From positions 1-23,146 of the forward strand of contig CAYJXJ010000061.1 of assembly GCA_964374095.1 (NCBI GenBank): a stretch of 23,146 nt of DNA. The letters are read 5' to 3'. Under the pieces are notes generated by a model. That model saw only the letters and a list, made by a program, of their open reading frames with translations, was not told the DNA's origin and did no database searches. Position 1 is the stretch's first letter. Each line of letters opens with the position of its first letter. Both the position numbers and the translations under genes were made by a program. This document shows, one piece after another, positions 1 through 5,635 of this stretch. The stretch is from CAYJXJ01 sp964374095. GTDB lineage: Bacteria > Elusimicrobiota > Elusimicrobia > UBA1565 > UBA9628.

Positions 1-419
1 GGCCCTCGCCGCCGGCGCAGTCAGGGACCTGATACGCCCCGCCCGACGGACGCACGCGACGCCTCCACCGCAGTCCCCATGACCCGGGTGACGTCGGACG
101 CTGCCTGGGGCCGGAATCGCCGAGAGGAGCGCTCTTATCCGCACCGGCGCGGATAGGTTCGTGAAAAGACCGTATTTGCGACAGCTTTCGGATAACGGTC
201 CGACGCAAAGTTTCGCAGGCACACGCGCCGCGCCGGCGTTCGAGCCCCCTGTCGGGGGCCTACCGGCCGGCGCGGCGCGAGGCTGCTTTTCGTCCCCGCG
301 GCATTCGACCGCGAGGCGCGGGTTCGGGGGCTTTGGTCAATACCTGGGCACGGGCTCGGCGTCCGTAGACGCCGCGCATCGGGCCGGCCCCTTCCAAAAT
401 AATGGAAGGGGGTAATGAG
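1..419 (-). other. Gene-free, hairpin-rich region downstream of the DGR template repeat
   Basis: I see no convincing gene here; the open frames in this stretch are low-complexity shadows. The sequence is rich in inverted repeats. There is a 9-bp perfect stem at 388-396/403-411 with a 6-nt A/T loop, starting 8 bases past the template repeat. A 6-bp stem lies at 358-363/368-373. A 13-bp perfect G+C stem at 224-236/267-279 encloses a second hairpin at 244-249/254-259. A 9-bp stem with one G-U pair lies at 134-142/149-157, and a 6-bp stem at 168-173/195-200. In the studied Bordetella phage DGR, RNA flanking the template repeat is structured and needed for cDNA synthesis. By inference this stretch may be the 3' part of the template RNA. 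The hairpins are seen; the role is inferred. Confidence 0.5.
388..411 (-). other. Perfect 9-bp hairpin just 3' of the template repeat
   Basis: Arms 388-396 and 403-411 are perfectly complementary around a six-base A/T loop. Read on the minus strand it starts eight bases after the TR end. No T-run follows, so it is not a canonical intrinsic terminator. A closely similar hairpin occurs at 15603-15632. Confidence 0.55.
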
Positions 420-548
420 CTCAGCGGACCGGGCGGAACGACAGGTTGTCGTTCCGGTTGGCCGGGTCGTTGTTGTTGCGGTTGGCCGCGCGGGCGTTGG
501 ACGCGTCGTTGTTCCAGGCGCCCCCGCGATTGACCCGGTTCGAGCCCG
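420..548 (-). repeat. DGR template repeat (TR)
   Basis: These 129 bases align without gaps to 2680-2808 at the 3' end of the target gene (offset 2260). In coding (minus) orientation every one of the 13 differences is at an adenine in this copy. The positions are 447, 452, 453, 458, 459, 473, 474, 482, 483, 506, 509, 513 and 531. From 421 to 548 there are 28 template adenines, of which 13 differ, and about 100 other bases, of which none differ. The copy is dominated by AAC codons in the target reading frame, the classic TR design that lets A mutagenesis reach many residues without creating stops. It is preceded by the reverse transcriptase stop (569) with only 20 bases between. It lies downstream of RT, rather than between avd and RT as in the Bordetella phage. 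Confidence 0.96.
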
Positions 549-568
549 TGGCGCCCCCGAACCCAAAT

Positions 569-1630
569 TCAGCATGCGGCTTCGCGCGACGCCCGACGGC
601 CTTCCAGCGGCGTCGCGGCATCGGGACGGCCGCTTGGCTTGCAGAGAGACCGGCGCAACGCAAGGGTATCGGCGTGCTCGGCGTGGCCAAGCCTGCTTCT
701 GATGGAGGCTGAAACCTCATCCTCCCCCGCCCTGCCGTTTCTTAAGTCTCGGCCGGCGAGCCTCAAGCCCCGGATGAGCCGACGCTTTCCTGAACCGTCC
801 AGGCGGATCGTTCCCGGCCATAACCGCAGGCCCAAGAATGGAATCCCCTCCGAAACCGGAGCGAGAACGGCCGCTTCAGCCTTGAGATTCAGCTTGAGAG
901 TCCCCTCGACGAATCCGCGGATGCTTTCGCGGGCGGCGCGGAGGAAATCCTTGGAATCCGCGAGCAACAGCAGGTCATCCATGTAGCGCGCGTAGCCCGG
1001 GACGCGCAGCTCCTCCTTGACGAAACGGTCGAGCGGGGTCAGGTAGTAATTGGCGAAGTGCTGGCTTGTCAGGTTGCCGATGGGTAGGCCCCGGCCCTTC
1101 GGTGAGCCCGGGGCGCCGTGCTCGATGATCCGGTCGGCCAACCGGAGGAGCCGGGAGTCCTTGACCAGGCGTCTCAAGCCCCGCTTGAGGACCCCGTGGT
1201 CCACGTGCTCGAAGAACTTCCGCACGTCGAGCTTGAGAAAATATCTGAAGCGCCCGGCGAACGCCCGGGCCCTGGAAACCGCGGCGTGGGTCCCCTTTCC
1301 CGGCCGGCAGGCATAGCTGTCGAAAATCGCGGCCCGCTCGAAAAGCGGCTCCAAGGCCGCGCAAAGGGCGTGATGCGCCACGCGGTCCCTGAAATCCGCG
1401 GCGGAGATCGTCCTGGGCTTGGGGTCTGAAATGGAGAAGGTCCGATAGGGCCTGGGCCGGTAGCTGCCGTCCATGATCTCGCGTTGAAGGGCGATGACTT
1501 CGGTCTCCAGGTGAAATATAAAATATGCGGCGCAATGGGACCGGGCCTTACCCCGGGCCGCCCGCCTGGCTGCGGCGCACAAGGCCCCGAAGTCCGCGAC
1601 CTTCTCAAAGAGATGCCCCGCGCGCTTCAC
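569..1630 (-). CDS. DGR reverse transcriptase
   Basis: This 353-residue RNA-dependent DNA polymerase copies the template repeat RNA into adenine-mutated cDNA for transfer into the target gene. The palm motifs are visible: a catalytic Asp at 135 (FLKLDVRKFF), IGNLTSQ at 184-190, and YMDD at 216-219. The IGxxxSQ form is characteristic of DGR RTs, whereas retrons and group II introns usually have QGxxxSP. The tail (about 283-330), ending near LGHAEHADTLALRR, matches the C-terminal region typical of this clade. No maturase, HNH or integrase domain is present. The start is GTG at 1630, overlapping the avd stop by four bases (GTGA), which implies translational coupling. The gene is last in the cassette and is followed directly by the template repeat. 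Confidence 0.96.
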   Translation of the reverse strand: MKRAGHLFEKVADFGALCAAARRAARGKARSHCAAYFIFHLETEVIALQREIMDGSYRPRPYRTFSISDPKPRTISAADFRDRVAHHALCAALEPLFERAAIFDSYACRPGKGTHAAVSRARAFAGRFRYFLKLDVRKFFEHVDHGVLKRGLRRLVKDSRLLRLADRIIEHGAPGSPKGRGLPIGNLTSQHFANYYLTPLDRFVKEELRVPGYARYMDDLLLLADSKDFLRAARESIRGFVEGTLKLNLKAEAAVLAPVSEGIPFLGLRLWPGTIRLDGSGKRRLIRGLRLAGRDLRNGRAGEDEVSASIRSRLGHAEHADTLALRRSLCKPSGRPDAATPLEGRRASREAAC

Positions 1631-2028
1631 GGCCCCCGTCCTCGGTCATCGGCAGTGGCCGTCCCATCCTTTACCGAGGACGGGGACGGCGCGCTCCCGG
1701 CGCGAAGCCAGCCGCCGATCATCCGCCCGGCCTCGTCGATGCTGCGCGCGGCGAATTCAAAGCCGCGGTTGTCGATGTGCCGCTCCGAATGGCTTATCCG
1801 AAGCAGAACCCTAAGCTTTTCCAGGAGCAGATTTGCCTGTGTCAGCGGGGCCGTCCTGTTTTTCGCGTACCGGGCCTCGACGATCTTCTCCAGAACGTCG
1901 AGCGCGAGGTTGTCTATCCGGGAAGAGAACGTGAAGCGAACTCGTTTGGGGAACTTCTCAGTGCGGGAGAGAATATCCCGGAGGGTTTTCTCCCAATGGA
2001 CGAAAAGAGGAAGTTCGACCGCGCCCAT
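1627..2028 (-). CDS. avd: DGR accessory variability determinant (Avd), four-helix-bundle protein
   Basis: This small basic helical protein (133 aa) binds the reverse transcriptase and the template RNA in characterised DGRs and is needed for cDNA synthesis. Family hallmarks are visible: the N-terminal LPLFVHWEK, TEKFPKRVRFTF (23-34), the RIDNLALDVLE helix (37-47), LEKLRVLLRIS (69-79) and DEAGRMIGGWLR (98-109). The last 24 residues are low complexity and probably disordered. The ATG at 2028 sits three bases after the stop that the upstream HRDC frame reaches if its homopolymer frameshift is repaired. The stop overlaps the RT start. An AGGAGG followed by a G-run lies upstream (2051-2042) but can pair with the adjacent C12 run, so the ribosome site may be partly sequestered. 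Confidence 0.93.
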   Translation of the reverse strand: MGAVELPLFVHWEKTLRDILSRTEKFPKRVRFTFSSRIDNLALDVLEKIVEARYAKNRTAPLTQANLLLEKLRVLLRISHSERHIDNRGFEFAARSIDEAGRMIGGWLRAGSAPSPSSVKDGTATADDRGRGP

Positions 2029-2558
2029 GGCTTAGCTCGTACCCCCCTCCTGGGGGGGGGGGGTGACACGGCGGAGGGGCCGGCCGCGGGCTTCTGCCCG
2101 GCGGCCGCGCAAAGCTTCGCCAGCAAGGCCAATATCTCCTCGCCCCAACGCCCGGATTTGGCCTCGCCGATGCCTTCGATTTCCCGCAACTGCGCCGCCG
2201 ACGCCGGACGCCGCATCGCCAATTGCGCCAACTCCCGATTATTGAGGATCAGATACGGCGGCATGCCCTCGCGCCTGGCCTTGCGCCCGCGCCAGAGGCG
2301 CAGCTCGTCATAGATGCGCTTGCCTTCCGCGTCAAGGTCCTCCCGCCAGTCCCTTCGCGCCGTCTCGGGCGATTGACGCGCCCCATCGGGCATGGTCCGA
2401 TACCGGAGGACCAAGGCCAGCGTCGGCGTCTTCTCATGGATGAGGAAATGCTCGGATAGCTCGATAACGTCCTTGTCCGATTGGAATTCGACCAGTTCGC
2501 GGTCGTCGAATTTTCCGGTCGCCGGGTCGATGCGCACGGTGAAAATCTTAAGCTTCAT
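1914..2558 (-). CDS. DGR-associated HRDC-domain accessory protein, frameshifted at a C12 tract
   Basis: HRDC-domain proteins are a recognised accessory class in DGR loci, presumed to bind nucleic acid; their exact role is not settled. From the ATG at 2558 the protein begins MKLKIFTVRIDPATGKFDD. It continues with a conserved strand-rich N-terminal part (1-55), then an HRDC-like helical domain at about 82-150 containing PPYLILNNRELAQLA and EIEGIGEAKSGRWG. As sequenced, the frame runs 214 aa and overlaps avd by 115 bp with an implausible tail after four prolines. Those prolines are encoded by a 12-base homopolymer at 2052-2063. One extra C would end the protein at a TAA (2032-2034), giving 175 aa and placing the stop three bases before avd. 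I infer an indel, by assembly error or slippage. An upstream TTG at 2591 is less likely as the start. Confidence 0.82.
   Translation of the reverse strand: MKLKIFTVRIDPATGKFDDRELVEFQSDKDVIELSEHFLIHEKTPTLALVLRYRTMPDGARQSPETARRDWREDLDAEGKRIYDELRLWRGRKARREGMPPYLILNNRELAQLAMRRPASAAQLREIEGIGEAKSGRWGEEILALLAKLCAAAGQKPAAGPSAVSPPPPRRGVRAKPWARSNFLFSSIGRKPSGIFSPALRSSPNEFASRSLPG
2052..2063. repeat. Homopolymer tract (12 G on +, 12 C on -) in the HRDC gene
   Basis: Twelve identical bases interrupt the HRDC reading frame. The adjacent six-C run at 2042-2047 is complementary, so the minus-strand transcript could fold into a C/G hairpin with an AGGA loop over the avd ribosome site. Such tracts are prone to slippage and to sequencing error. 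Confidence 0.8.
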
Positions 2559-2577
2559 GTTCTCGATTTTCCGGGCG

Positions 2578-2634
2578 GCGGAGGGAGCCAAGCCCGTCGC
2601 GGCTTACGCACGCGACAGGCTTCGCTCCCTCCGC
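2578..2634. repeat. Long imperfect hairpin downstream of the DGR variable repeat
   Basis: Arms 2578-2601 and 2611-2634 pair over 24 positions with two mismatches around a nine-base loop. The outer 11 bp are perfect. It lies about 45 bp past the target stop and 20 bp before the HRDC start. No T-run follows on either strand, so it is not an ordinary intrinsic terminator. Hairpin/cruciform structures just downstream of the variable repeat are required for efficient homing in the Bordetella phage DGR; the same role here is inferred. Confidence 0.6.
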
Positions 2635-2640
2635 AACTTT

Positions 2641-2675
2641 TGCAAATCGTAAAATTGTAAGACTGCAAACCGTAA
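2641..2675. repeat. Direct repeat pair in the AT-rich gap after the variable repeat
   Basis: A 12-base unit at 2641-2652 recurs at 2664-2675 with one mismatch (period 23) in an A+T-rich spacer, between the end of the variable repeat and the large hairpin. Its function is unknown. Confidence 0.5.
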
Positions 2676-2679
2676 TGAC

Positions 2680-2808
2680 CTCAGCGGACCGGGCGGAACG
2701 ACAGGTAGTCGGACCGGAGGGCCGGGTCGTTGAGGTTGCGGAAGGCCGCGCGGGCGTTGGACGCGCCGCTGTACCAGGCGCCCCCGCGATCGACCCGGTT
2801 CGAGCCCG
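2680..2808 (-). repeat. DGR variable repeat (VR), 3' end of the target gene
   Basis: This is the recipient copy of the template repeat and encodes residues 522-563 of the target plus its stop. Nine codons differ from the template: residues 528 (N to D), 534 (N to Y), 535 (N to S), 536 (D to G), 544 (N to F), 547 and 552 (N to L), 554 (N to S) and 556 (N to Y). Adenine changes comprise seven A to T, three A to C and three A to G. Six further Asn/Asp codons with template adenines are unchanged. The identical 3' block at 2680-2706, encoding LSFRPVR and the stop, is the likely initiation-of-mutagenic-homing (IMH) site. Past the stop, 2679 differs from its TR partner 419, and identity resumes at 2672-2678. 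Confidence 0.96.
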
Positions 2809-4372
2809 CTGGACTTTCCCACGCGCTTCCATCGCTCGGCGCTCCATTGTACGAACCATGATACCAATCTTGCACCCACTCCCACGCATTGCCCGCCATA
2901 TCGCAAAGGCCGTGCGCCGTATTGCCCGCGGGCTTGGAGCACACCGGCGCCGTCGCATTTCCGCAGCCTGAAATGACGGCGCGCGCGCAACTCGCCGTCT
3001 CATTGCCCCAAGGATACTCCTGCTCCCTGCCGCCGCTCCTCGCCGCGTATTCCCACTCGGCCTCGCTCGGGAGTCTCCCCCCCACCCAGCGTGAAAACGC
3101 GCTCGCCTGGTTCCAGTCCACGTAGACCACGGGCCGATCGTCGCCATTGAATCGCGCGTCGTCGCCACCGGCGGGCGAGCAGGCCCCGGCCTCGACGCAG
3201 GCCCGGTACTGCCCGTTGGTCACCTCGGTCTTTGCCATTTGGAACGTCCGCACCGTCACCCAGCGCCGCGGCTGCTCGTCGGACGCGCCCCTATCGGAAC
3301 CCATCGCGAACTTGCCGCCCGGAATCACGATCCATTGCACCGCGGCCGCCTGCGCCCGCCGGCGCTGGGCCTCCAGGGCGCCCTTCCGCGCCTCCGCCTC
3401 CTTGCGCGCGGCTTCCTCGGCGGCCAGCCTCGCCTCGGCCGCCCGCCGGTCCGCCTCGGCTTGCGCCTCCCGCGCCTGGGCTTCCCGCAAGGCCGCCTCA
3501 TCGGCCGCTTTCTTGGCCTCGGCTTCCCTAAGCGCCTGCTTCTGAAGTCCCACGATCTTCTCCAGCGACTCGACCCGCGCGACCAACCCGTTGATGAGCT
3601 TGCCCAGGTCCTGGCCGCCGCTCCCGAACTCGGGCCACACCGACGCCAAAGTCTCCGTCTCCCCTTTGCCGCCGGCGCCCAGGAGTTGAATCATGGGAGT
3701 CTTGGCGGTGTCCTCACGGGGCGCCCAAATAGCGGCCACCTCCAGCACGTTGCCGGGCTTGGAAAAGCCCCTTCCCGCCGTGGCGGACAACCGCTCAAGC
3801 TCGGAGGAGGACAGCCCCACCAGCACCACCTTGTTGGCCCCCACCTTCACCCCGCCGCGCTCCGTCGCCTCCAGACTGATCAACGCCAAAAGCGCCGGCC
3901 CCGCCGACACCCCCTGCGCCACGATGTTGACCTCCGCCCCCGCCTCATTGGCCTTCAGCACCGCTTCGGCGATCTCGCGGGCCATCCGCTCCCGGCTTAC
4001 CGTGGAGAAGCCCTCGTGGCACCAGACCAGGGAGGTGGAATCGGCGACCGCGCGGGCAAACGGCGTCGGATTGGCCAGCGCCGCGTCCCCCCCGATTAGA
4101 CTGCGGCTGACCCAGCCGCTCGCGGTCTCGACCAAGCCCCCCTGTGGAAGGACGGCCTCGTAGGGGTCCTCCGACTCGGCGTCGGCGATCACCAGGTTGA
4201 CCACCCGGCGCGACAAGGGGACCTTCCTGGCTTCCCAGTCGGCCGCCATCGAGGCCACCCCGCCCGTAAGGGCCGAAATGTCGCGCCGCGACAGGGCATG
4301 GACGCGCCAAAAAGTCAGCAGGGAAACCGCCGCGAGGGCGCCCGCCAAACCCATGGGAAGCGCGTATCTCAT
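2681..4372 (-). CDS. DGR target protein: membrane anchor, alpha/beta-hydrolase-like region, coiled coil, FGE-sulfatase (C-type-lectin fold) variable domain
   Basis: The protein has 563 aa. Residues 5-22 form one hydrophobic segment (anchor or uncleaved signal). Residues about 55-215 look like an alpha/beta hydrolase, with a strand at LVWCHEG (115-121), a GVSAG nucleophile-elbow pattern at 154-158 and a strand at KVVLVG (181-186). Residues about 262-345 are an Ala/Glu/Arg-rich coiled coil. From about 347 the FGE-sulfatase domain begins, with IPGGKFAMGS, RLPSEAEWEYAARSG (433-447), PWGN (454-457) and DMAGNAWEWVQDW (491-503). It ends in the variable repeat (522-563). The Cys pair needed by true formylglycine-generating enzymes is absent from the RGGAW region, so this is a binding scaffold rather than an oxidase. 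Six other cysteines (392-490) suggest disulfides and hence export, but the positive charges after the anchor leave topology open. The start at 4372 has a GGGAG site nearby. The ligand is unknown. Confidence 0.93.
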   Translation of the reverse strand: MRYALPMGLAGALAAVSLLTFWRVHALSRRDISALTGGVASMAADWEARKVPLSRRVVNLVIADAESEDPYEAVLPQGGLVETASGWVSRSLIGGDAALANPTPFARAVADSTSLVWCHEGFSTVSRERMAREIAEAVLKANEAGAEVNIVAQGVSAGPALLALISLEATERGGVKVGANKVVLVGLSSSELERLSATAGRGFSKPGNVLEVAAIWAPREDTAKTPMIQLLGAGGKGETETLASVWPEFGSGGQDLGKLINGLVARVESLEKIVGLQKQALREAEAKKAADEAALREAQAREAQAEADRRAAEARLAAEEAARKEAEARKGALEAQRRRAQAAAVQWIVIPGGKFAMGSDRGASDEQPRRWVTVRTFQMAKTEVTNGQYRACVEAGACSPAGGDDARFNGDDRPVVYVDWNQASAFSRWVGGRLPSEAEWEYAARSGGREQEYPWGNETASCARAVISGCGNATAPVCSKPAGNTAHGLCDMAGNAWEWVQDWYHGSYNGAPSDGSAWESPAGSNRVDRGGAWYSGASNARAAFRNLNDPALRSDYLSFRPVR

Positions 4373-4430
4373 CCGGCGATCTCCCGACCCATAAAGGCTG
4401 TGGCGGAACGCGCAATTGGCTCCACTGCTT

Positions 4431-4492
4431 GAAGCCTCCTGTTAGGTAACGACTGCCCGTCGTTGACCTTGTGGTCTATCACAGGAGGCTTC
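4431..4492. repeat. 12-bp perfect inverted repeat with nested hairpin upstream of the DGR target
   Basis: Arms 4431-4442 and 4481-4492 are perfect 12-bp complements. Inside them lies a second stem at 4448-4453/4459-4464. It sits 60-120 bp before the target start, a position suited to an operator, attenuator or cruciform. It has no recognisable family. Confidence 0.55.
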
Positions 4493-4500
4493 TTCATTTC

Positions 4501-4522
4501 TTACTCCCAGCGCTGGGAGTAA
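4501..4522. repeat. 22-bp perfect palindrome upstream of the DGR target
   Basis: Bases 4501-4511 are the exact reverse complement of 4512-4522, with no loop. Dyads like this are typical operator sites for dimeric regulators. It is about 130 bp upstream of the target start and nine bases from the neighbouring inverted repeat. The regulator is unknown. Confidence 0.55.
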
Positions 4523-4554
4523 AATCACGTCGTCACAGGCCCACGGCTTTCATG

Positions 4555-4779
4555 TTATCTTCGGTCACCCGCGGAATTTAGCATTTTGCCTGCGCCTCCA
4601 GTTACCGGAAGCGCAGGCGCCTCCGGTAACCGGAAGCGCGGACGCGGCCGGGGGCCGCCCGGCGGGATTTCGGCGCGGGCGCCGCGGTTCTTTGAGCGGC
4701 GGCTGACCGCCACGGCGCCGAAACGCTCCGCCTCCGCGGCGGCGTCCCAGTCGATAGAATCCAGCTTTGTTTTCCTCAT
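4555..4779 (-). CDS. Possible small hypothetical protein
   Basis: This is a 74-residue frame starting 45 bp after the PuuD-like gene on the same strand. The first 30 residues (MRKTKLDSIDWDAAAEAERF) look protein-like, with a G-rich potential ribosome site upstream. The second half is Arg/Pro/Gly-rich and runs through the tandem inverted repeats at 4588-4641, so it may be non-coding or a decayed tail. I recognise no family. It could be a chance frame in GC-rich DNA. Confidence 0.25.
   Translation of the reverse strand: MRKTKLDSIDWDAAAEAERFGAVAVSRRSKNRGARAEIPPGGPRPRPRFRLPEAPALPVTGGAGKMLNSAGDRR
4588..4641. repeat. Two tandem overlapping inverted repeats (REP-like)
   Basis: The first hairpin, 4588-4599 with 4607-4618, has a 12-position stem with one mismatch. 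The second hairpin covers about 4617-4639 with 11-position arms, one mismatch and almost no loop. The units are near-copies, each containing ACCGGAAGCGC, which suggests duplication of a short palindromic element. Confidence 0.45.
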
Positions 4780-4824
4780 CGCGGCGCCACCCCATGACCC
4801 TCAGGACCACGCTCCTGCCGGAGC

Positions 4825-5631
4825 CTAGCCGTACCGCCGCATCCACCACGCCCCGCCCCAGCCCAGGAGGACCAATCCCCCGAGCACGAGCCACCCTTGA
4901 GCATGGCCGACGATGGAGAAGTGATTGCTCACCATCAGCAGGATGAGCGGCACCGACATGAAGGTGTTGTGCTTCGAGGCCTGCTTGCCGCGCGCCCCGT
5001 GGCTCATATCCGGGGCCCGGCCCGCCCGGACCGCCTCGAGCATCCGGCGCTGTCCCGGCAATATGATCATCCACACATTCGCGACCATGATCGTCCCGAA
5101 CATGGCGCCGACATGGAGGAACATGGCGCGCGGGCTGAGGACCCGGCTAAGGCCCCAGGCCGCCGCCAGGATGAGGGCAAAGCACGCCGCCGCCCCCGCC
5201 GGCTCGCTTCGTCCCAGGGGCGAACGCCAGACCCAGCGGTACAGGAGCCACGCGAGGACCAGGGACCCGACGCCGATCGCGGCGCCGGCCGCCTCGCCCA
5301 CCGGTCCCTCGGGCTCCACGATCAGCCCCCCCAGGTAATAGACGACGATGAGCAGCAGCATCCCGCTGATCCAGGTGAGCGCGGCCTCCCACTTGAACCA
5401 ATGCAGGGTCGAGGGCATGATCTCGGGCGCCTTTTGCTTCTCGACCAAGTAGAACCCGCCGCCGTGGACCATCCAGAGACGGCCCGTGATATTGGGCTTG
5501 GGCTCCGGAGGAGGCTCGAAGGTCTTCTCCATCCAGTTGAAGAGGTAAGTCTGTCCGATCCAGGTGACGCCGGCCACGACGTGGAACCACCTCAAGACCA
5601 GGTTGAGCCACTCATGAAGAGTCGGATCCAT
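4825..5631 (-). CDS. PuuD-like membrane protein (urate oxidase N-terminal domain family)
   Basis: Integral membrane protein of 268 aa from the ATG at 5631. The opening WLNLVLRWFHVVAGVTWIGQTYLFNWME and the segments MVHGGGFYLVEKQK, LHWFKWEAALTWISG, HVGAMFGTIMVANVWMIILPGQ and SKHNTFMSVPLILLMVSNHF match the membrane domain of PuuD. PuuD is a membrane-bound urate hydroxylase that converts urate to 5-hydroxyisourate. Roughly eight hydrophobic segments and several conserved His residues are seen. Full-length PuuD carries a C-terminal cytochrome c domain of about 130 aa; here the protein stops after the membrane part, so electrons must leave by another route or the function differs. Upstream in-frame starts are rejected because the extra residues lack the family pattern. 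A TGATAGAAT motif lies 50 bp upstream. Xanthine dehydrogenase genes elsewhere in the window fit a urate role. Confidence 0.82.
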   Translation of the reverse strand: MDPTLHEWLNLVLRWFHVVAGVTWIGQTYLFNWMEKTFEPPPEPKPNITGRLWMVHGGGFYLVEKQKAPEIMPSTLHWFKWEAALTWISGMLLLIVVYYLGGLIVEPEGPVGEAAGAAIGVGSLVLAWLLYRWVWRSPLGRSEPAGAAACFALILAAAWGLSRVLSPRAMFLHVGAMFGTIMVANVWMIILPGQRRMLEAVRAGRAPDMSHGARGKQASKHNTFMSVPLILLMVSNHFSIVGHAQGWLVLGGLVLLGWGGAWWMRRYG

Positions 5632-5635
5632 AGCG

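Noticed and set aside
388..411. Rho-independent terminator of the DGR operon
   Set aside because: Stem is good but no T-run follows on the minus strand, and a similar hairpin sits in a promoter region elsewhere.
135..575. Long minus-strand frame spanning TR and the downstream region
   Set aside because: Arg/Pro/Thr-rich composition with no domain; frame-shifted shadow of the TR and structured region.
421..720. Minus-strand frame through the template repeat ending in the same LSFRPVR as the target
   Set aside because: It is the TR read in the VR frame; the upstream half is antisense-frame filler within the RT gene. No start signal and no independent protein features.
569..1630. Group II intron or retron reverse transcriptase
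   Set aside because: No maturase/HNH, no intron domain V, no msr/msd; motif IGNLTSQ, Avd neighbour and TR/VR pair show a DGR.
2578..2634. Terminator after the target gene
   Set aside because: No T-run on either strand, and it overlaps the leader of the next co-oriented gene.
2681..4372. True formylglycine-generating enzyme (sulfatase activation)
   Set aside because: The catalytic Cys pair expected in the RGGxWxC region is missing and that segment is hypervariable; the fold is used as a binding scaffold.
1..4550. Prophage carrying the DGR
   Set aside because: No tail, capsid, portal, integrase or terminase genes are seen near the cassette; the target is a membrane-anchored cellular-type protein.
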